A stretch of DNA of 64,000 bases, taken from positions 33,594,001 through 33,658,000 of the forward strand of contig CM038908.1 of the NCBI GenBank assembly GCA_021904315.1. Direction: 5' to 3'. How positions within the stretch are numbered: position 1 is the first letter of the stretch; every line of letters starts with the position of its first letter. Below the pieces are notes generated by a model. That model was given only the letters and a program-made list of their open reading frames with translations, was not told the DNA's origin and did no database searches. Of this stretch, positions 51,221-64,000 are shown piece by piece. Source of the DNA: Sphagnum magellanicum. Lineage: Eukaryota > Streptophyta > Sphagnopsida > Sphagnales > Sphagnaceae. Made by a program: the position numbers and the translations under genes.

Positions 51221-53090
51221 TACATTATAACTTTAATATATAAGATGGCATCCTCGTCTCCAACTTTGAACCCTCAAAGTCTTTATTGTGTCAAATCTGA
51301 TCCTTGCAAACCTGAAGTAAAAGAGAAAGTGAGACGCTAATTTTGGTATTGCAACAAGGTTAAGTTGGATGTATTTTTACCATTTATTAGCTTGGATGGC
51401 AATTGGGTTTTAAATTATATTCATGCATTGAAATTTGTGTGTTGAGTGAGTATTCCATAGATGGCTCCCAGTTCTCGTTGTAACTTTCTGCAGTATAAAC
51501 AAGTCCTTGAATGGCTAGGGTCAAAGATTAGGGTTGGAGTTTGCCTCTAAGTTTACATATTCTAATGAAATGTAAGGACTTACTTTGCATCCTTTCACTT
51601 TCTTAGGAGCTTTGTAGCTTTGTTTTTCTATTATTTGTGGACCGGTGCAAGAAAGGCAAGTTCAAACCTGCCCACCTTTCCACCCCCTTGGAGCTGCAAC
51701 AATTGAACCTTCTAACAGCCCCTGTTCAAACCCTCTTGTAGAAGTTCATTCACAAAGTCACATTGACCTAAAGGCACATTTTCTGCTTTGAATTGATGTT
51801 GCATAATAAGAATGTTCCCCCACCTTTGGGAGGAAGAGAGCTTGAGAACTAGGTGTGTTGAGTTTTTGAACTCATAGCAACACATCATGGATGGATGGAG
51901 ATTAATATGTGTGCCTTGTCAAACTCATCCAGAAAGACCAACCAAAGTGTTTTGCGCTTACATGCATCTAACTATTACTGGGTGCAAGCAAAATGTTTTG
52001 TACATACTTGCTACCTTGTTTTCTACTTGAAAACAATAAATTTTTTTTTAAAAAAAATTTAGCCTTCCTCTAGCAATTCAAAACAAATGAAACTTTTAGT
52101 TTTTTTCATATGCATCTTTAGCCTCCCTTTATCTTCTCAAAGCAATTTGTGTCTTGAAAAAGTACCCTAAAAGTATCCCCAACAGTCTCATCATTTTTTA
52201 GGGGTTGAAGATTATTTAGTTATGAAAACAAATTCTATTAACCAAAATATATATTGGAATGTTTAACACATCAATATTGAGGTGCATGCAAAAAAAACCA
52301 AGTATTTGCAAAAACATTTCACCTATTTTCGAGTACTTGAACTTTATTTGTCAAACTATCACAAATTTTAAGTCCAATTCAAGCACTTGCAAGTAGTGTA
52401 AAAAAAGATAATTATAACAATTTAGCTTTGAAGTTCATGCAAACAATAGTTTTAAAATAATGTACCCAAAAAAATATTATTATCATCATAAAATCATTTA
52501 TTTGTTAGTCTTTTTATATAGAGACCTTAGTATTTTGTTGCTTACACTACTTTTGTGTATATTTTACCATGCTTTCACCCTATTGTGATTGTTCACATCT
52601 GACATTGATAGACATGCAAGACAGCAAAAGAGGCAAGCATGGTGCATGTTACCTACTCACATGTTCACTCCACACTACAAGACGTTATCAAAATAGGTAT
52701 GAAAATCCCTATATTTATTCTTAAGGTGAAAGAACAAAGTACTAAGAGAGGTAGAAAGCATAGGTTTTTAATCAAGACATTGCCGAAAGGTTTTTTAAAC
52801 ATTTCTAACTTCCTAATAAAATATATGTCCAAACCTTAGGTCTTGTTATAATTACATTAGTAAGTAGATACTACATTTCTTATTCTCAACCTTTTTAGTC
52901 TCAATAATGGCATGTAATATATGTTGAATCCAAAATGTTAGGATTACTATTCAACACTTCATTTTGTTTGAGATAATAAATTTTAAAAGTTCCTTTGGAT
53001 TGGTAGCTTCAAAAGTCACAAATACACAATAGTTTTTGAACTTTAGTATATATACGTTTTCATTAATGTTCATGAAGCTTGAATTGAACA
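51221..53090. other. Intergenic, nothing recognised
   Basis: AT-rich sequence with stops in all frames. No supportable feature. Confidence 0.45.
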
Positions 53091-53284
53091 AAGGGTCTAA
53101 AAGTTTAACATTCCCCAGGTGCTTGATGCTCAATATGGGTTTCTGGGGTGCAACAACAACATTTGGTGGGAGGGATTATGATCGAACCATTTATCAACAG
53201 ATCGAGGTATGACTTCTGGGCTAGGCATACACTAATATGCCTCTTTATAATGCAAGGCCATACTCTCTTGCCACTCTTTTAAAA
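53091..53284 (+). repeat. 190-bp direct repeat, left copy
   Basis: From AGGGTCTAAAAGTTTAACATTCCCCAGG to GCCACTCTTTT. It closely matches 54160-54353. It begins with what looks like the last bases of an LTR-like unit. Confidence 0.75.
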
Positions 53285-54177
53285 TGTCGCAACCTTAGCC
53301 TTGGGCTTGTGACCAAGGCAAGGGCTTGCAAGGTTGTGGGCCAAAAGGGAAGCCCAGGAATGAAGGAAAATGTGAGGGAATGAACCCTCACACTCCCAAA
53401 GGAGCTTCCACTTTGGGAGTTGGAGTCCTGGTGGACTCCTGAATGTTTAGAAAACGATTACAAGGGTCAAAATCCAATGGCTCGAGGAGTTGTTTATAAC
53501 ATTGGAAAGTTATTGAAATGTAGATGTCTAAAATGGGCTTGCATCACCCATTTGGACATTTGAAACACAAGTTATGGCCAAAAGAAAGGTCGGGAGTCAA
53601 ATTGACAATTTGACTCCCAACCACTAAAAGTCAAGAATCACCCCGATTTCCTTGTGTGCAGGTCACGTGCGACATACCGTTAGAAAGCTCTCGACGAGGG
53701 CTACAACTTTGCTTCAGGCCTTATCTCAATCGAAGGTTTGCACACAAAGTTATGGGGCCCCAAAGTCACGGGAGTCTCAACTTTGGCAATTTGAGATTCC
53801 CACTTTGGAGTCCCGGGACAAAAAGCCATTTGGATGTGGGCCTCATGGAGAAGCACAAAGTATACTATATAAAGGGGAAGGTGGTGGCTTCCCCCAAGTC
53901 CAGGTTGTGGTGAGTCTTGTGAGTCTGAGTTTGCCCGTGGCTCGTCCTAGCACCAAAAGTGTTCCAACTATGCATTAACCACCTTGTGTTGGTTTTGTGT
54001 AGGTCCGTGTGAGTAGTTGATGCTTGTCACTCTTCCTAGTCCCATCCCGGAGCTCTAACACGCCCCCTTTACCCCCTCAAAGTTCTGCGAGCCAGGGAAT
54101 GTGCCTCGACTCCTTGCTCTTCTGCTGTTTTCAATTTGGACTCACATTTGAGTCCATTAAGGGTCCAGAAGCCTAAC
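53285..54177 (+). mobile_element. LTR-like repeat, second copy of the solo-LTR family
   Basis: Begins TGTCGCAACC and ends CCTAACA. It is homologous along most of its length to 8857-9677. Shared blocks include GAAAGCTCTCGACGAG, AAAAGCCATTTGGATGT, GGTGGTGGCTTCCCCC and CACGCCCC. It contains a clear TATA-like ACTATATAAAGG near 53863. The flanking bases (TAAAA / TTCCC) are not a matching target duplication. Confidence 0.7.
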
Positions 54178-54353
54178 ATTCCCCAGGTGCTTGATGCTCA
54201 ATATGGGTTTTTGGGGTGCAACAACAACACTTGGTGGGAGGAACTATGATCGAACCATTTATCAACAAATCAAGGTATGACTTTTGGGCTAAACATACAC
54301 TAATATGCCTCTTTCTAGTGCAAGGCCATACTCTCTTGCCATTCTCTTACAAA
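54160..54353 (+). repeat. 190-bp direct repeat, right copy
   Basis: Partner of 53091-53284: CATTCCCCAGGTGCTTGATG is identical, and the rest differs at scattered sites. The order is repeat, LTR-like unit, repeat. Confidence 0.75.
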
Positions 54354-56999
54354 TTATATATATATATGTCAATGGTTATTAATTGTTGGCTCTTGGCTTT
54401 GATTTTCATGTGGATTTGCAACTGTAAATGTTCAAGATAGAGATTGAGAAATTGAAGATAAGACATGTTCCACAAGCGCCTCCTAACTTTTCAAAACTCT
54501 GATTTGATTGGAATTTGGAATTTAAAGCATCATAAAATTAGAGACATTGCATTCTTTCTTAAGCATAGTACTTGGAAATATTATGGAATATGGAGTCTAA
54601 ATATTAATTTGATGTGTTTCAAGGGAGTGTTTAAAAGCTTTTATGTAGTAACTTTGTAAAACTTAACATGATGAAATTTCAAATTCCAAATCAATAATTA
54701 AGATCATTGTTCTTCTCTTTCTATGTTAGGATGAAAATCTTGTACACATCATTATTTTAAGGGTTAAAGAAAAGTTGTAAGGTTGTTCTTGCATAATCAT
54801 TTTTTTCAAAGTGTCATACTTCCTACCATCCTAAACTTTCCCCTTCCTTTCCATTCTTTTTTGTCTCTTATTCCTTCTTGGGATTACATTCAAGCTATTA
54901 AAAACTTTTAGTTTAACAATTGTTGAATATAGATGAAGTTTGATCTATTAATACCCGTAGAATTATAATTTTTGAGTTGATTTGTAGGTTGAAATAAAAT
55001 CACCAATATTTGCAAACCAAGTTTCTCACGATCTTTGTAGCAATTCCAACTCTTTGGATTCTTTTAGTATATCTAAGTTGTAGCATTTGGTTTTTTAAGA
55101 AAGGTTTGAACATTTTGAAATTGTGTCTAACATAATTTCAATTGCAAGGAAATCAAATTACAAGATTTAAATGATGACGATTGATTGTTTGTGGAATGGG
55201 TGTCAAATTTACCTACAAGGTAGTGCCATAAGAGTGGCTCCCCTAAAGATTATAAGAAACTTTTGATCATTGTCAATCCTTCACATATTTTATGAAATGT
55301 GTTATATTTCTACCTACATTCATGTTGACATTACTTACAACTTTAGCATAATATTTGCAAGGAGTCCTTTGGCAACAACTATGCATGGATATTGACCTCA
55401 CCAATATAACTAGGAGTTTTTGGAGCAATTTAGATGGTTATTGGTGCCAAATTTTTTGGTGGTTTTTTTTCAAATTCCAAATAATCTACAAATGGTTCAA
55501 TTTAGCCAGGAGGGGGGTCTTTAATGGTGAAAGCTGCTATTGGGCTATTTAGTAGGGCTTTTATGTTTGGAAGTTGTGCAAAAAATGGATTGTTGAATGT
55601 GTGGGACTTTGAGAAAGCAAGTAACAACCTTTTTTTTTGTCTTTTTTGTGCCCTATAAAAATTAATGGTTTCTTGCAAATCTTGCATTAAAAAACATCTT
55701 TGATATCCCATGTATGGTCTAAATGCAAATAGGTAAAAAATCAGGGGAAAGTGGTAGACCAAAAAAGTCAATAAAGGTCCCAGCTGGGCTCTTCTTTCAA
55801 CACGTGACATGACACATGTACATTCCTTGTATTGTTTTCTATTTATAAGTATGCACTTTTTTTTTGTGTTATCAATGTTAAGAGCCTCAGGCATGTAGTA
55901 AATTAAATATTTATAATTCTTCCACTTACTTTTTAAATGCATTTATCACATGATCTAATCATGACCTTGAACACCATTGTAGACATGTTCATAAAATCCC
56001 AAAACTCTATTGGCATTCATACATGTTATTCTTGAGATTTTGTGAAGGTGGTGACATTTGGATTGGTTGAATGCAAAGACAAGTTGGTGGATTTCCACTA
56101 GGATGCAAGTGATCCCTTGACAATTCTTTGGTTGTGTCCGATGATGGTGAAAGCACAAGTGGTGGTGGACCTCTACAGATAAGTAACACACTACTTCATG
56201 AATCTTTTTTGTTTTCAAATGCAGAAGGTAAAGATGTTAACAACATTGGTTAGAATTGATTAAATTGTTGGTTTCAAAAATTGTTTCAAGTTGTTCATTG
56301 TCTGTGGATTCATATAGTTGGTAGAGGATTTAGTGGTGGCTTATGTGTGCATACATGTGTTGGTTGTTGTTGGTGTTACAAATTTGGAAAATGATTGATT
56401 TTTTTTTATAGGCTTGAAAAGGAGGTGTTGGTAAACCTTGATATTGTTTGTCCTTAGTTACTACTACCACCTCAGTAAAACATATCACTATTAGTTGCCA
56501 AGTGAGTGTATTCATCATTTCAAAGGATATTGAGGTCATAAAAAGCTCACAAAATTCTAGCAAAATGTCAAAAATGATCAAAGGAAAGATAGAACATAAA
56601 AGAGTTTTAAGCATCTTCCTAACATGCAACTCAAGATTTGAATACTCTCACATGTGGTGATTTGGGAAAGAAATTGAATCACTTCCCAATTTTCATAATC
56701 AACATTTATGGTAGTTGGACCTTGGAACAATCATCTTCACTTAGCTGTTGTTGTTGTTGTTGTTGTTATTGTTCAAACTATTCCTTGATTTTATTCTTGG
56801 TCTTGTTTTCTCTTTTCCTTAGGGTTGGGTTTTTTCATTTTCATGCTTGTGGATTGGTGCGGATTGGTTGTTGTTATGTTGTCGGGTTTGAAATATTCAT
56901 GAGCTTGTTATTGAACCATCCCTCAATTGATTCCTTTTGGGTTGATTTAAATTCTAATGTCACCAAAAGAGAGGGACCAACCAACAACCAGACCCCTCT
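54354..56999. other. Intergenic, nothing recognised
   Basis: AT-rich. A minus-strand frame of 146 codons at 55502-55942 has no recognisable domain and is treated as chance. A (TTG)n run lies at about 56740-56768. Confidence 0.45.
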
Positions 57000-57720
57000 A
57001 GCTCTGCTTGTTTTTGACAGAGCGAGCATCGGGTATTCACACATCAAGAGAACAGCACAACAACATCACTGATCCATACCCACACGAGAGATTCATCACT
57101 GGAGCACAACAGACTCGCCCGAACCTCTGCAGACACAATTCCTATTCAGAACTTCCAGGGTAAGAATGCATAATTCAGATTGCACAAAAAGGTCCTCAAT
57201 AACACAAGCGTCCACTTTTCCAGAACGTGGAACAATGATCTGACAACTATTCTGTCTACGATCGAGCTCTCCCCCAAAAGCAAACCACTCGAGCTGTCTA
57301 TCCTATGCATTGCCCAAATTTCTCCGTTCTACGACCTCGATCCTTACTCACAATCAGACTTTCACCAAACTCAGAAGCTAGCCATCCTCTAGTCACCAAC
57401 ACAGCGGAAGAAATTCAGTAACTAGCACTCTCTTGAGCTCCTGCTCAAAAATCCTTCACTTCTTCTCCCTTTCTCTCCGAGAATTCTCCTACTTCCTCTC
57501 TGTACAATTCTTGAACTGCCTAGCCTGTTCTACCTCTCCAAACTCTCCGGACCCGACCTCCATTGCCGCTATCCTCTTTGAACTTCCAAGATCCCCCTTT
57601 CAACGTTTAGTCGCCTGCTCTTTGAATTGTCGTCCTGCATTCCAACCGCCTCAAACCATCAATGCTAGCACCTCCTTTGCCATAATTCTGTGCCGTCATC
57701 TTCAAGTGTGGTGAGCCTCC
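57000..57720. other. GC-richer island of unknown identity
   Basis: C-rich on the plus strand and clearly unlike the flanking AT-rich sequence. It contains several short open frames, none of recognised family. It could be part of an unfamiliar LTR or a gene fragment. Confidence 0.35.
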
Positions 57721-60700
57721 ATGATCAAACCAGCGCAGCCGCCATGCAACATCTTAGTGATGAGAGGTAATGCGCCGCCAACCAAGTGATGGTGCAAACA
57801 AAATCAGGATCAGGATCAGAATAGCAACGTTGTTCGGTCACCCCATGTTCGGTTACACTAAGTTTAGAGAAATTTTGAATGCTTATGAAGATATGGCAAT
57901 GATTTTGTGACCACCATTTTTTGGCATTGGGTATCTTGCCAACCAATTCAAACTTTTACACTTCCTTTGTTAGGAATGGAGATTCACTAACTAGGAAAAG
58001 ATAGTTGTTCAAAAGCTTTTGCCAAGGAAAGTGGGGAGATTTCATGGGCTCTATTTTGTGGGCATTTACTATTATCTTTAGTAAAGCCTTGTAAGTACAT
58101 GATTTGCAAGCACAAATTAAGGCAAGGTGGAGTTGGTTATTGAAGTTTATTTTCATAATGGTTAAATCTCGAAACATGTTATTGAAACATAAGGCATCTA
58201 CTAATCTAAATGAATAGTTGAACCCTTTTTACATGTTTTTGCTGAGGTTTGTGCTACTTGTGGTCAAATTTCTTTCAAAATTATGTAGTCTACTAATGAA
58301 AACAATCAATACTAAAGCCCAAATGTTTTAAAACCTTTATAAATATCCTTATCAACAAAGGCAAAGATAATCAAGTTTTATGAATTGATCGGTTCCGATT
58401 TTCACATAGGTTTGTGAAAACTAGTCCAATTTTTATTTACATGTTTAGAACTTGGTCTAGTATCAATTTTTAAAAAATTTATAAGTTAGTCGATTATCAA
58501 ACATGTCAGTTTTCACAAATGTAATAATAAGCAATTTTCACATTTGATTTTCACAAACCGGTTATTGATTTTATTTTATTTTTACATCCCAAGTTAGGGG
58601 AGATTTTAAAATCTAAAGTTTAACAAAATTGATGAAAATGAAAAAAAGAAAGCTTTATGATTTGCATGAAATATTTTTTTGAATTTTATAATAAAAAATC
58701 ATCATTTTTGAAAGAAAACAATGAACTTTGACATATTAAAATTTTCGACATAGATGGTTAGTTATAAGCAAGAAGCTATAAACTAAAGTAAGTAAGCCAA
58801 TGTCCAAACAATTAAAATAAGGTTTGTCACCATTTTTGGAAAAAGGACCCATTGTTTATGGTGCCACAAAAGAGTAGATGGAGCCCTCCTTTTGGTACAT
58901 GTGTTGCACTAAAAATCGGCAAAGATAGATTAAAGGCAAAAAAATTACATCCCCCCGAAATAAGGGGGTCATTTTACAAAAAAAATCAATTGAACAATTC
59001 ATAGCCTATTTTCAAACCTTTCAAAAAATCCTTCAATATTTTTTGTTGCCTTTAGAATTACAAGCTAATTTGTAGATCTTAAGATGGTAATTTTAGAATA
59101 ATTTAATTCCTCAAATTGAACAAAAAATGAGAAAGTTATGCACTGATGAAATAAAAAAAGGTCAAAATGAAGAAAAACATTTTAAATGCATTTTGCAATT
59201 CAAAAAAACGTTTTTTTTTTTTTCTTTTTTTCTTTTTTGTTGTTGTTCCTTTGGCTTTACATTTCAAAGATGATTTATAGAGCTTGAAAATGTGTTCTTA
59301 TAACATTTTAAATCATAGTTCTTAGACCTATGGATAGCAAGCTTGAGAACTAGGTTTGGGTTTAAACCCAATACCCTACCCAAGTATCAAGTTTTCTTAA
59401 CAAAGAAAATCAACCCATGATGTTCGATTTTCAGATTAATGAGAATTGAGAAACTTGATTCTCAATATGTGTGTGAGAAAATTTGATAATTGACGGGATT
59501 CCCGGTGAAAACTAGCTTGAAAACAAAAACATTTTCACTTGATTTTGAAAAATTGCCCAACATTGGAATAAACAACATATTAAATACAATCATCACCCCA
59601 TTTGTTTTACATCAAATGAGGTGGTTGGAGAACAAAGGCAATGGGTTATCACCTTGAAGTCTCCAAGGTTGAAACCTTAGTAAAATTTCCATGTGGTCAA
59701 TGGTTTATGTTGACCATATAATTGACATCATATATTGACCATATGTACAAAAATAATATTTTGATTAATAATATTTTAAAAATTAATTCGAATTAATATT
59801 AAATAAAATATAAACAAAAATTCAAAAAAAAACTTTATATTTTTATGCCATGTGTAAATTTTTTATTTGATTAATTCTTAGTGAATTTGCTTGTCCTTAC
59901 CAACCTTTCATCAATCACTAAGAAATTTGATGAATTCATTAGATTTTTAACTTAGTGAATTAATGATCATTTCATTTAAATGGTTAGTGAAACTCTTAAT
60001 GAAGTAAGGACACATCCCTACTAGTGTGGGGTGGACCTTTCCATTGGTTTTCAATTTCTTATTTAACCATAATTGTGGTTTTTTTTAAAATTTAATTTAC
60101 TCCTTGTTTACTACAAATTCATTATCAAAATACTTACCAACAATGTATTTTTTTGGTTTTCTTTGTGTTGTAGCCAAAGTGTTCATGATCCACAAAAAAA
60201 ATTTAACTAAATGTGCATACAAGTTAAATATGAAAGACAACAATTTTTATATTTTTGGTTAAACAATTTTAACCATGTATAAAAGTTTGGCATTTACAAA
60301 AAAAAATTGGTGAAATTATAGTATCACATAAATCCTTTGACTTGTATTGTTTATTGTAGTTATTTGGCTATATTTAGTCAGTTCACCAAACCCACATGGC
60401 TTATCATGCCAATTTGTAAGGTCCATAACCATGGGGGTTTTTTTTTTTTTATTAATTTAATTTTATAAATTTTAACTTAAATTTTTTTGTTATGATACTT
60501 AATCATGATTTTCAAAAAATTTTGAAAAAATCATAAACATATATGTAACTTTATTGGTATAGCCAATGTGTTTCTTTTTTAATGTAATATTGTTAAAATG
60601 ATGTTAATCGGGTAAGATTAATGTTAGTGTTTTGGTTTGGGTATTCTGGGAAAAGAGAAATATTTTTATTGTTTTGAAAATGTAATCACATTTGTGATAA

Positions 60701-61394
60701 AATATACTTGGATTTTTTGGGTCAATCCCAATTGTTATATTTGTTGCATATGTTATTGTAAAAAGACCATATGATGAACTATTTATTTGTTGCATGACAT
60801 TTGAATATTTTTTCAACATTTTTCAAATTTTTAAATAATTGTACAATGTCATTGGGCAATGTTTTTGTTGATGGCATTTTAAAATCATATATTGTACAAT
60901 GTGATTTAGGTGTGGAAGTGTATATTTTGACCAAAATTCAATGATTACTATTGATGAGAATATGTTGAAGGGATTTTTTTATGATTTTAAAAATTATTCC
61001 CATGATTGCATAAGTGTGTTGTTCATATCTTATAGATTGTAATTTTTTTTAATATAATGTTTGCATAGTTGTTCCCAAATATTGGTCATTCAACCATCCA
61101 TTTGGATTATAAAGTGTGTTTTCATCTTCTTTATTAACTGAAATTCTTCGTGCCAATAATGCATGACATCATCATTATTCCCAACATTGTCTATATCATC
61201 ATTTATTTCAATAATGTTGTCATTTTTAGTTTTACACTGTTCATGTTGCATCTATTTCTTTTCCTTATGACATTTGCGAATAATGGTTTTTTCAATGTTT
61301 AATCTCACAACATGTGTTGTCATTTATAATAATCCTTTTTTAAAATTAGCCTTTGTGTATGTCTTGGATTATGATATCTCATAAAATCACAAAC
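57721..61394. other. Intergenic, very AT-rich, nothing recognised
   Basis: Homopolymer A and T runs and short open frames only. No feature can be supported. Confidence 0.45.
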
Positions 61395-62720
61395 TCATTT
61401 AATGGACGTAAACATGATAATCTCACATATATGTTGTGCGTATTTAGTTGCACATTTTCAGGTGGTTGACAAAGGTCTATCACCAAATGTTCAAATGTTT
61501 GTCCTTGAGCTTTAAAGTAGTCAAACAAAAAGTTAGAATAAGTGTTAGTTGATAATGATTAATATTAAAAGTTTTGGAAGTGTTTGGTCATTATATTGGA
61601 AATTTCTAATTATGGGTGCTATTGGTATGATATTCTTAAGTAAACCTTTGAGGTTTATGTCTTGTAATGTTTGTGTTTTTTAATGAATTCATTAAATCAA
61701 TAAGAATGTTAATGGGTGGGTCCATTAAATAGTCATGTTGAATCCAATGTGATTTTGTGAGTGAAATATTTTGGACATAACCAATTGTCCCATTAACAAT
61801 TCTTATTTTTGAATATAGGTTTTCAATGATTATGACTTTCATTCCTTTACAAATCTTTATGAATGGTTTTAAATTTTGAGTTTTATAGGTTGGCATTGTT
61901 TGCCATATAATGTATTGGATGTCACCATGTATTAATTTTTGAAAATAAATTTTAGTAGCTAAAATTGTATAACATTTTTTATTTTGATGTTTTTGAATTC
62001 ATTTTATCATATAATGGTTGATGGCATTGTGTAGTTCATTTCAAGGAACTACATGAAGGTTGCCATCCTCCATGGAGCTTCAAATAAAATTATTTTTAAA
62101 ATTTTAAAATTATGTTTTGAATAATTTAAATACATAATTTGTTTGTTAGTTTTGAAATTTTCTAAAATAGATGCATATAAGACATCTTCATTTTGTCACA
62201 TTTTTCAAATATTATGTATCATGACAAATGTAATTTTCCCATGAACTTTTTTTTTGAGTTTTTTTTGTGAATACAAAGGTTGCTTGGATATTTGTTGAAT
62301 ACAATAATGTATTAGTGATAGATGAAAATTGTAAAAAATCACCCATCAACATTGTGTTCATTTCACCAAATGGTAATATATTGGATTTCAATTTTGAAAT
62401 TTCAAATGCATTGTAGCAAACATGTTGTAATTTAACATTGAAATTTCATTAATAATTATGAATCCAATAGTTGGCCAAATATCAACTATTGAGTTTGATT
62501 TATTAACAAGGGCATGTTTGTCAATGGATAAGCCCAATAATGAATGTATAGTTGTTCCACCCACTAACAATGTTGCATTTATGATATATGTTGCAATACA
62601 AAGTTTTTGTTCATTATTCATTTTCATAAAGAAATCTTGGATGGTTTTGATGACTTATGTTTTTCCTATTCATGTAACACTTCTTATGTGTTGTAATATT
62701 TGTTTAATGGAATTCATTTG
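61395..62720 (-). pseudogene. Decayed PIF1-type DNA helicase, probably Helitron-derived
   Basis: Superfamily 1 helicase blocks appear in the right order on the minus strand. A broken Walker A region (IGKT, interrupted by stops, before VIKTIQDFF) lies near 62660. TTIHSLLGLS follows, then a Walker B-like IIINEISML (normally DEIS) near 62430. GMKVIIIENLYSKIRIVNGT lies near 61830, and GQTFEHLVIDLCQPP with YVRLSCLRPL lies at 61400-61490, ending at a stop near 61396. Blocks lie in different frames with stops between them. PIF1-like helicases of this type are the helicase part of plant Helitrons or free relatives. No Rep domain and no Helitron end was seen nearby. Confidence 0.75.
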
Positions 62721-64000
62721 TGTGAACCTTTCAAATGTAAAATATTAATTTAATTTATATTTATCTTTTATGAGTCTTTTAATAGACGTCGGTGAATAAA
62801 TATCTTAATAAATATATATTTTTTATTTGTACATGAATTACTTGATTAATTTATTTCGATTGTGGGTACATGTCATAATTTAGGTTGTTGTGAATTGTGA
62901 TCTACATGTGTGTGGTTTTTATTTATATATAGATGCATAATATTTAATGTTGACATATTAAGTATTTGATTTTGTAAATTACTTAATATACAGCTCCTTT
63001 CTTTTGTGTTATTTTAAGGTTCACAAGTTATCATATTCATGTCATCTATTTAATTTTTTTTCACATTAAATTTTTTTTTCCATTGATTCAAATTTTTTTG
63101 TTATTTTTATTATATATTTTTTACTACTTGTGTTACATAATAAATATTTGATTTCAAGTTGTTCATTTTTTTGTTCTTATTGTGTGGTATTATATTGTAT
63201 TGTAATTTTGTCAATTTCTTCATGTATCATGTTTTTGACTTGTTTTGAATAAAGGGGATTTGTTATTGATTATTGGCTATTCATTTTCATTATACTCATT
63301 TTAAATTGAATTTCTAAGCAATTTGTTTGCATTTCTTGATTCTTCACATTCATGTAAATTGTTGACATTCTTAATTATCTATTTTTTGGAGTTTGAAATT
63401 TTCAAAAATGATTCATTCAATGTTGTTTACCATGACATAAAAAAACTCTTTTTGATATTAAACGAAGTTCTCCATGAAGAAAATAAAATAAAAATTGTTC
63501 AAAAATCATTTTATAAATCATTTTTTTGTGATGGTATTGTATAACTTTGAACGACTGATATTTTAAGTATTTTATGTTCACATATACTATGTGTTTTATA
63601 TTGAAGGTGATCATGATGAAATCAAATGATTACGAATATTGTTGATCTTATTTGTTGTGCTAGAAAATTCATATGGAAAATATTTTTTAAAAAGGGTCTT
63701 TTCTTGATAATTAGTTTGAAAATAATGTAATATGTATTCTAAATTTTATAAATTTTTATAAATTGTAAATGTTTCAAATTTTTCATTTATGAAATTGTTG
63801 TTTTTATTTTGGTTGATTTCTTTGATTTCATGTCCATTTACCCATGTTAAACTATACCATGGTATGTATATGAAATCATGTAATCAATGATGCAATTTAA
63901 TAAATTTAACAAATAATTGATTACTTTTGTGACTAAGATTTCTTGTTGGTTTTCAATTGTATTTCAACATCATATTAGTACACAATAGTTTTTCTTGATC
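62721..64000. other. Intergenic, very AT-rich, nothing recognised
   Basis: T-rich sequence with no supportable feature. Further upstream parts of the helicase relic could lie here but were not recognised. Confidence 0.4.

Noticed and set aside
55502..55942. 146-codon minus-strand open frame
   Set aside because: No recognisable family. AT-rich composition and lack of neighbouring exons suggest chance.

Overview
This is nuclear DNA from a land plant. Four plant-type genes are split by many short introns. They are a mitochondrial thiamine-diphosphate carrier, D-glycerate 3-kinase of photorespiration, a HY5-type bZIP factor and cytosolic ribosomal protein uS11 (RPS14). Between them lie long AT-rich spacers with decayed plant retrotransposons. 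The low gene density and the age of the repeats suggest a large, repeat-rich genome (for example fern, lycophyte, bryophyte or gymnosperm). The sequence alone does not settle the lineage.

Layout. 25-4528 (-): thiamine-diphosphate carrier, 7 exons, with a tandemly triplicated segment in intron 1. 4831-5960: foldback element. 5961-8856: no recognised gene. 8857-9677: solo LTR with a perfect 5-bp target duplication. 10640-12600: two roughly 390-bp direct repeats about 1.57 kb apart. 16037-20832 (-): glycerate kinase, 12 exons, first intron GC-AG. 21316-21927: second foldback element of the same family. 22091-22325: MITE-like inverted repeat. 26930-34735: a composite repeat-rich block holding a truncated LTR relic, a 185-bp tandem repeat, an intron-containing glycerol-3-phosphate dehydrogenase pseudogene, a roughly 147-bp degenerate satellite and the 3' half of a chromodomain Ty3/Gypsy element with its 3' LTR. 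34740-36830: CCTA/TAGG-rich tract. 41933-44066 (+): HY5-like bZIP, 5 exons, with a duplicated ACGT-core motif upstream. 46930-48920 (-): RPS14, 6 exons, the first carrying only the start codon. 50412-50586: possible exon of unknown identity. 51041-51220: GC-rich island with a long hairpin. 53091-54355: second copy of the LTR-like repeat, bracketed by a duplicated 190-bp segment. 57000-57720: GC-richer island, unidentified. 61395-62720 (-): decayed PIF1-type helicase.

The four intact genes are independent housekeeping, metabolic or light-signalling loci and do not form a pathway cluster. All exon junctions given were derived by hand from reading frame, splice consensus and remembered homologues. 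They close in frame for all four genes (400, 402, 264 and 151 codons before the stop). I found no convincing new multi-gene system. The most unusual observations are the exon-derived tandem repeat inside the carrier gene, the foldback family upstream of two genes, the pseudogene trapped between satellite arrays and LTR relics, and the duplicated ACGT element upstream of the HY5-like gene.
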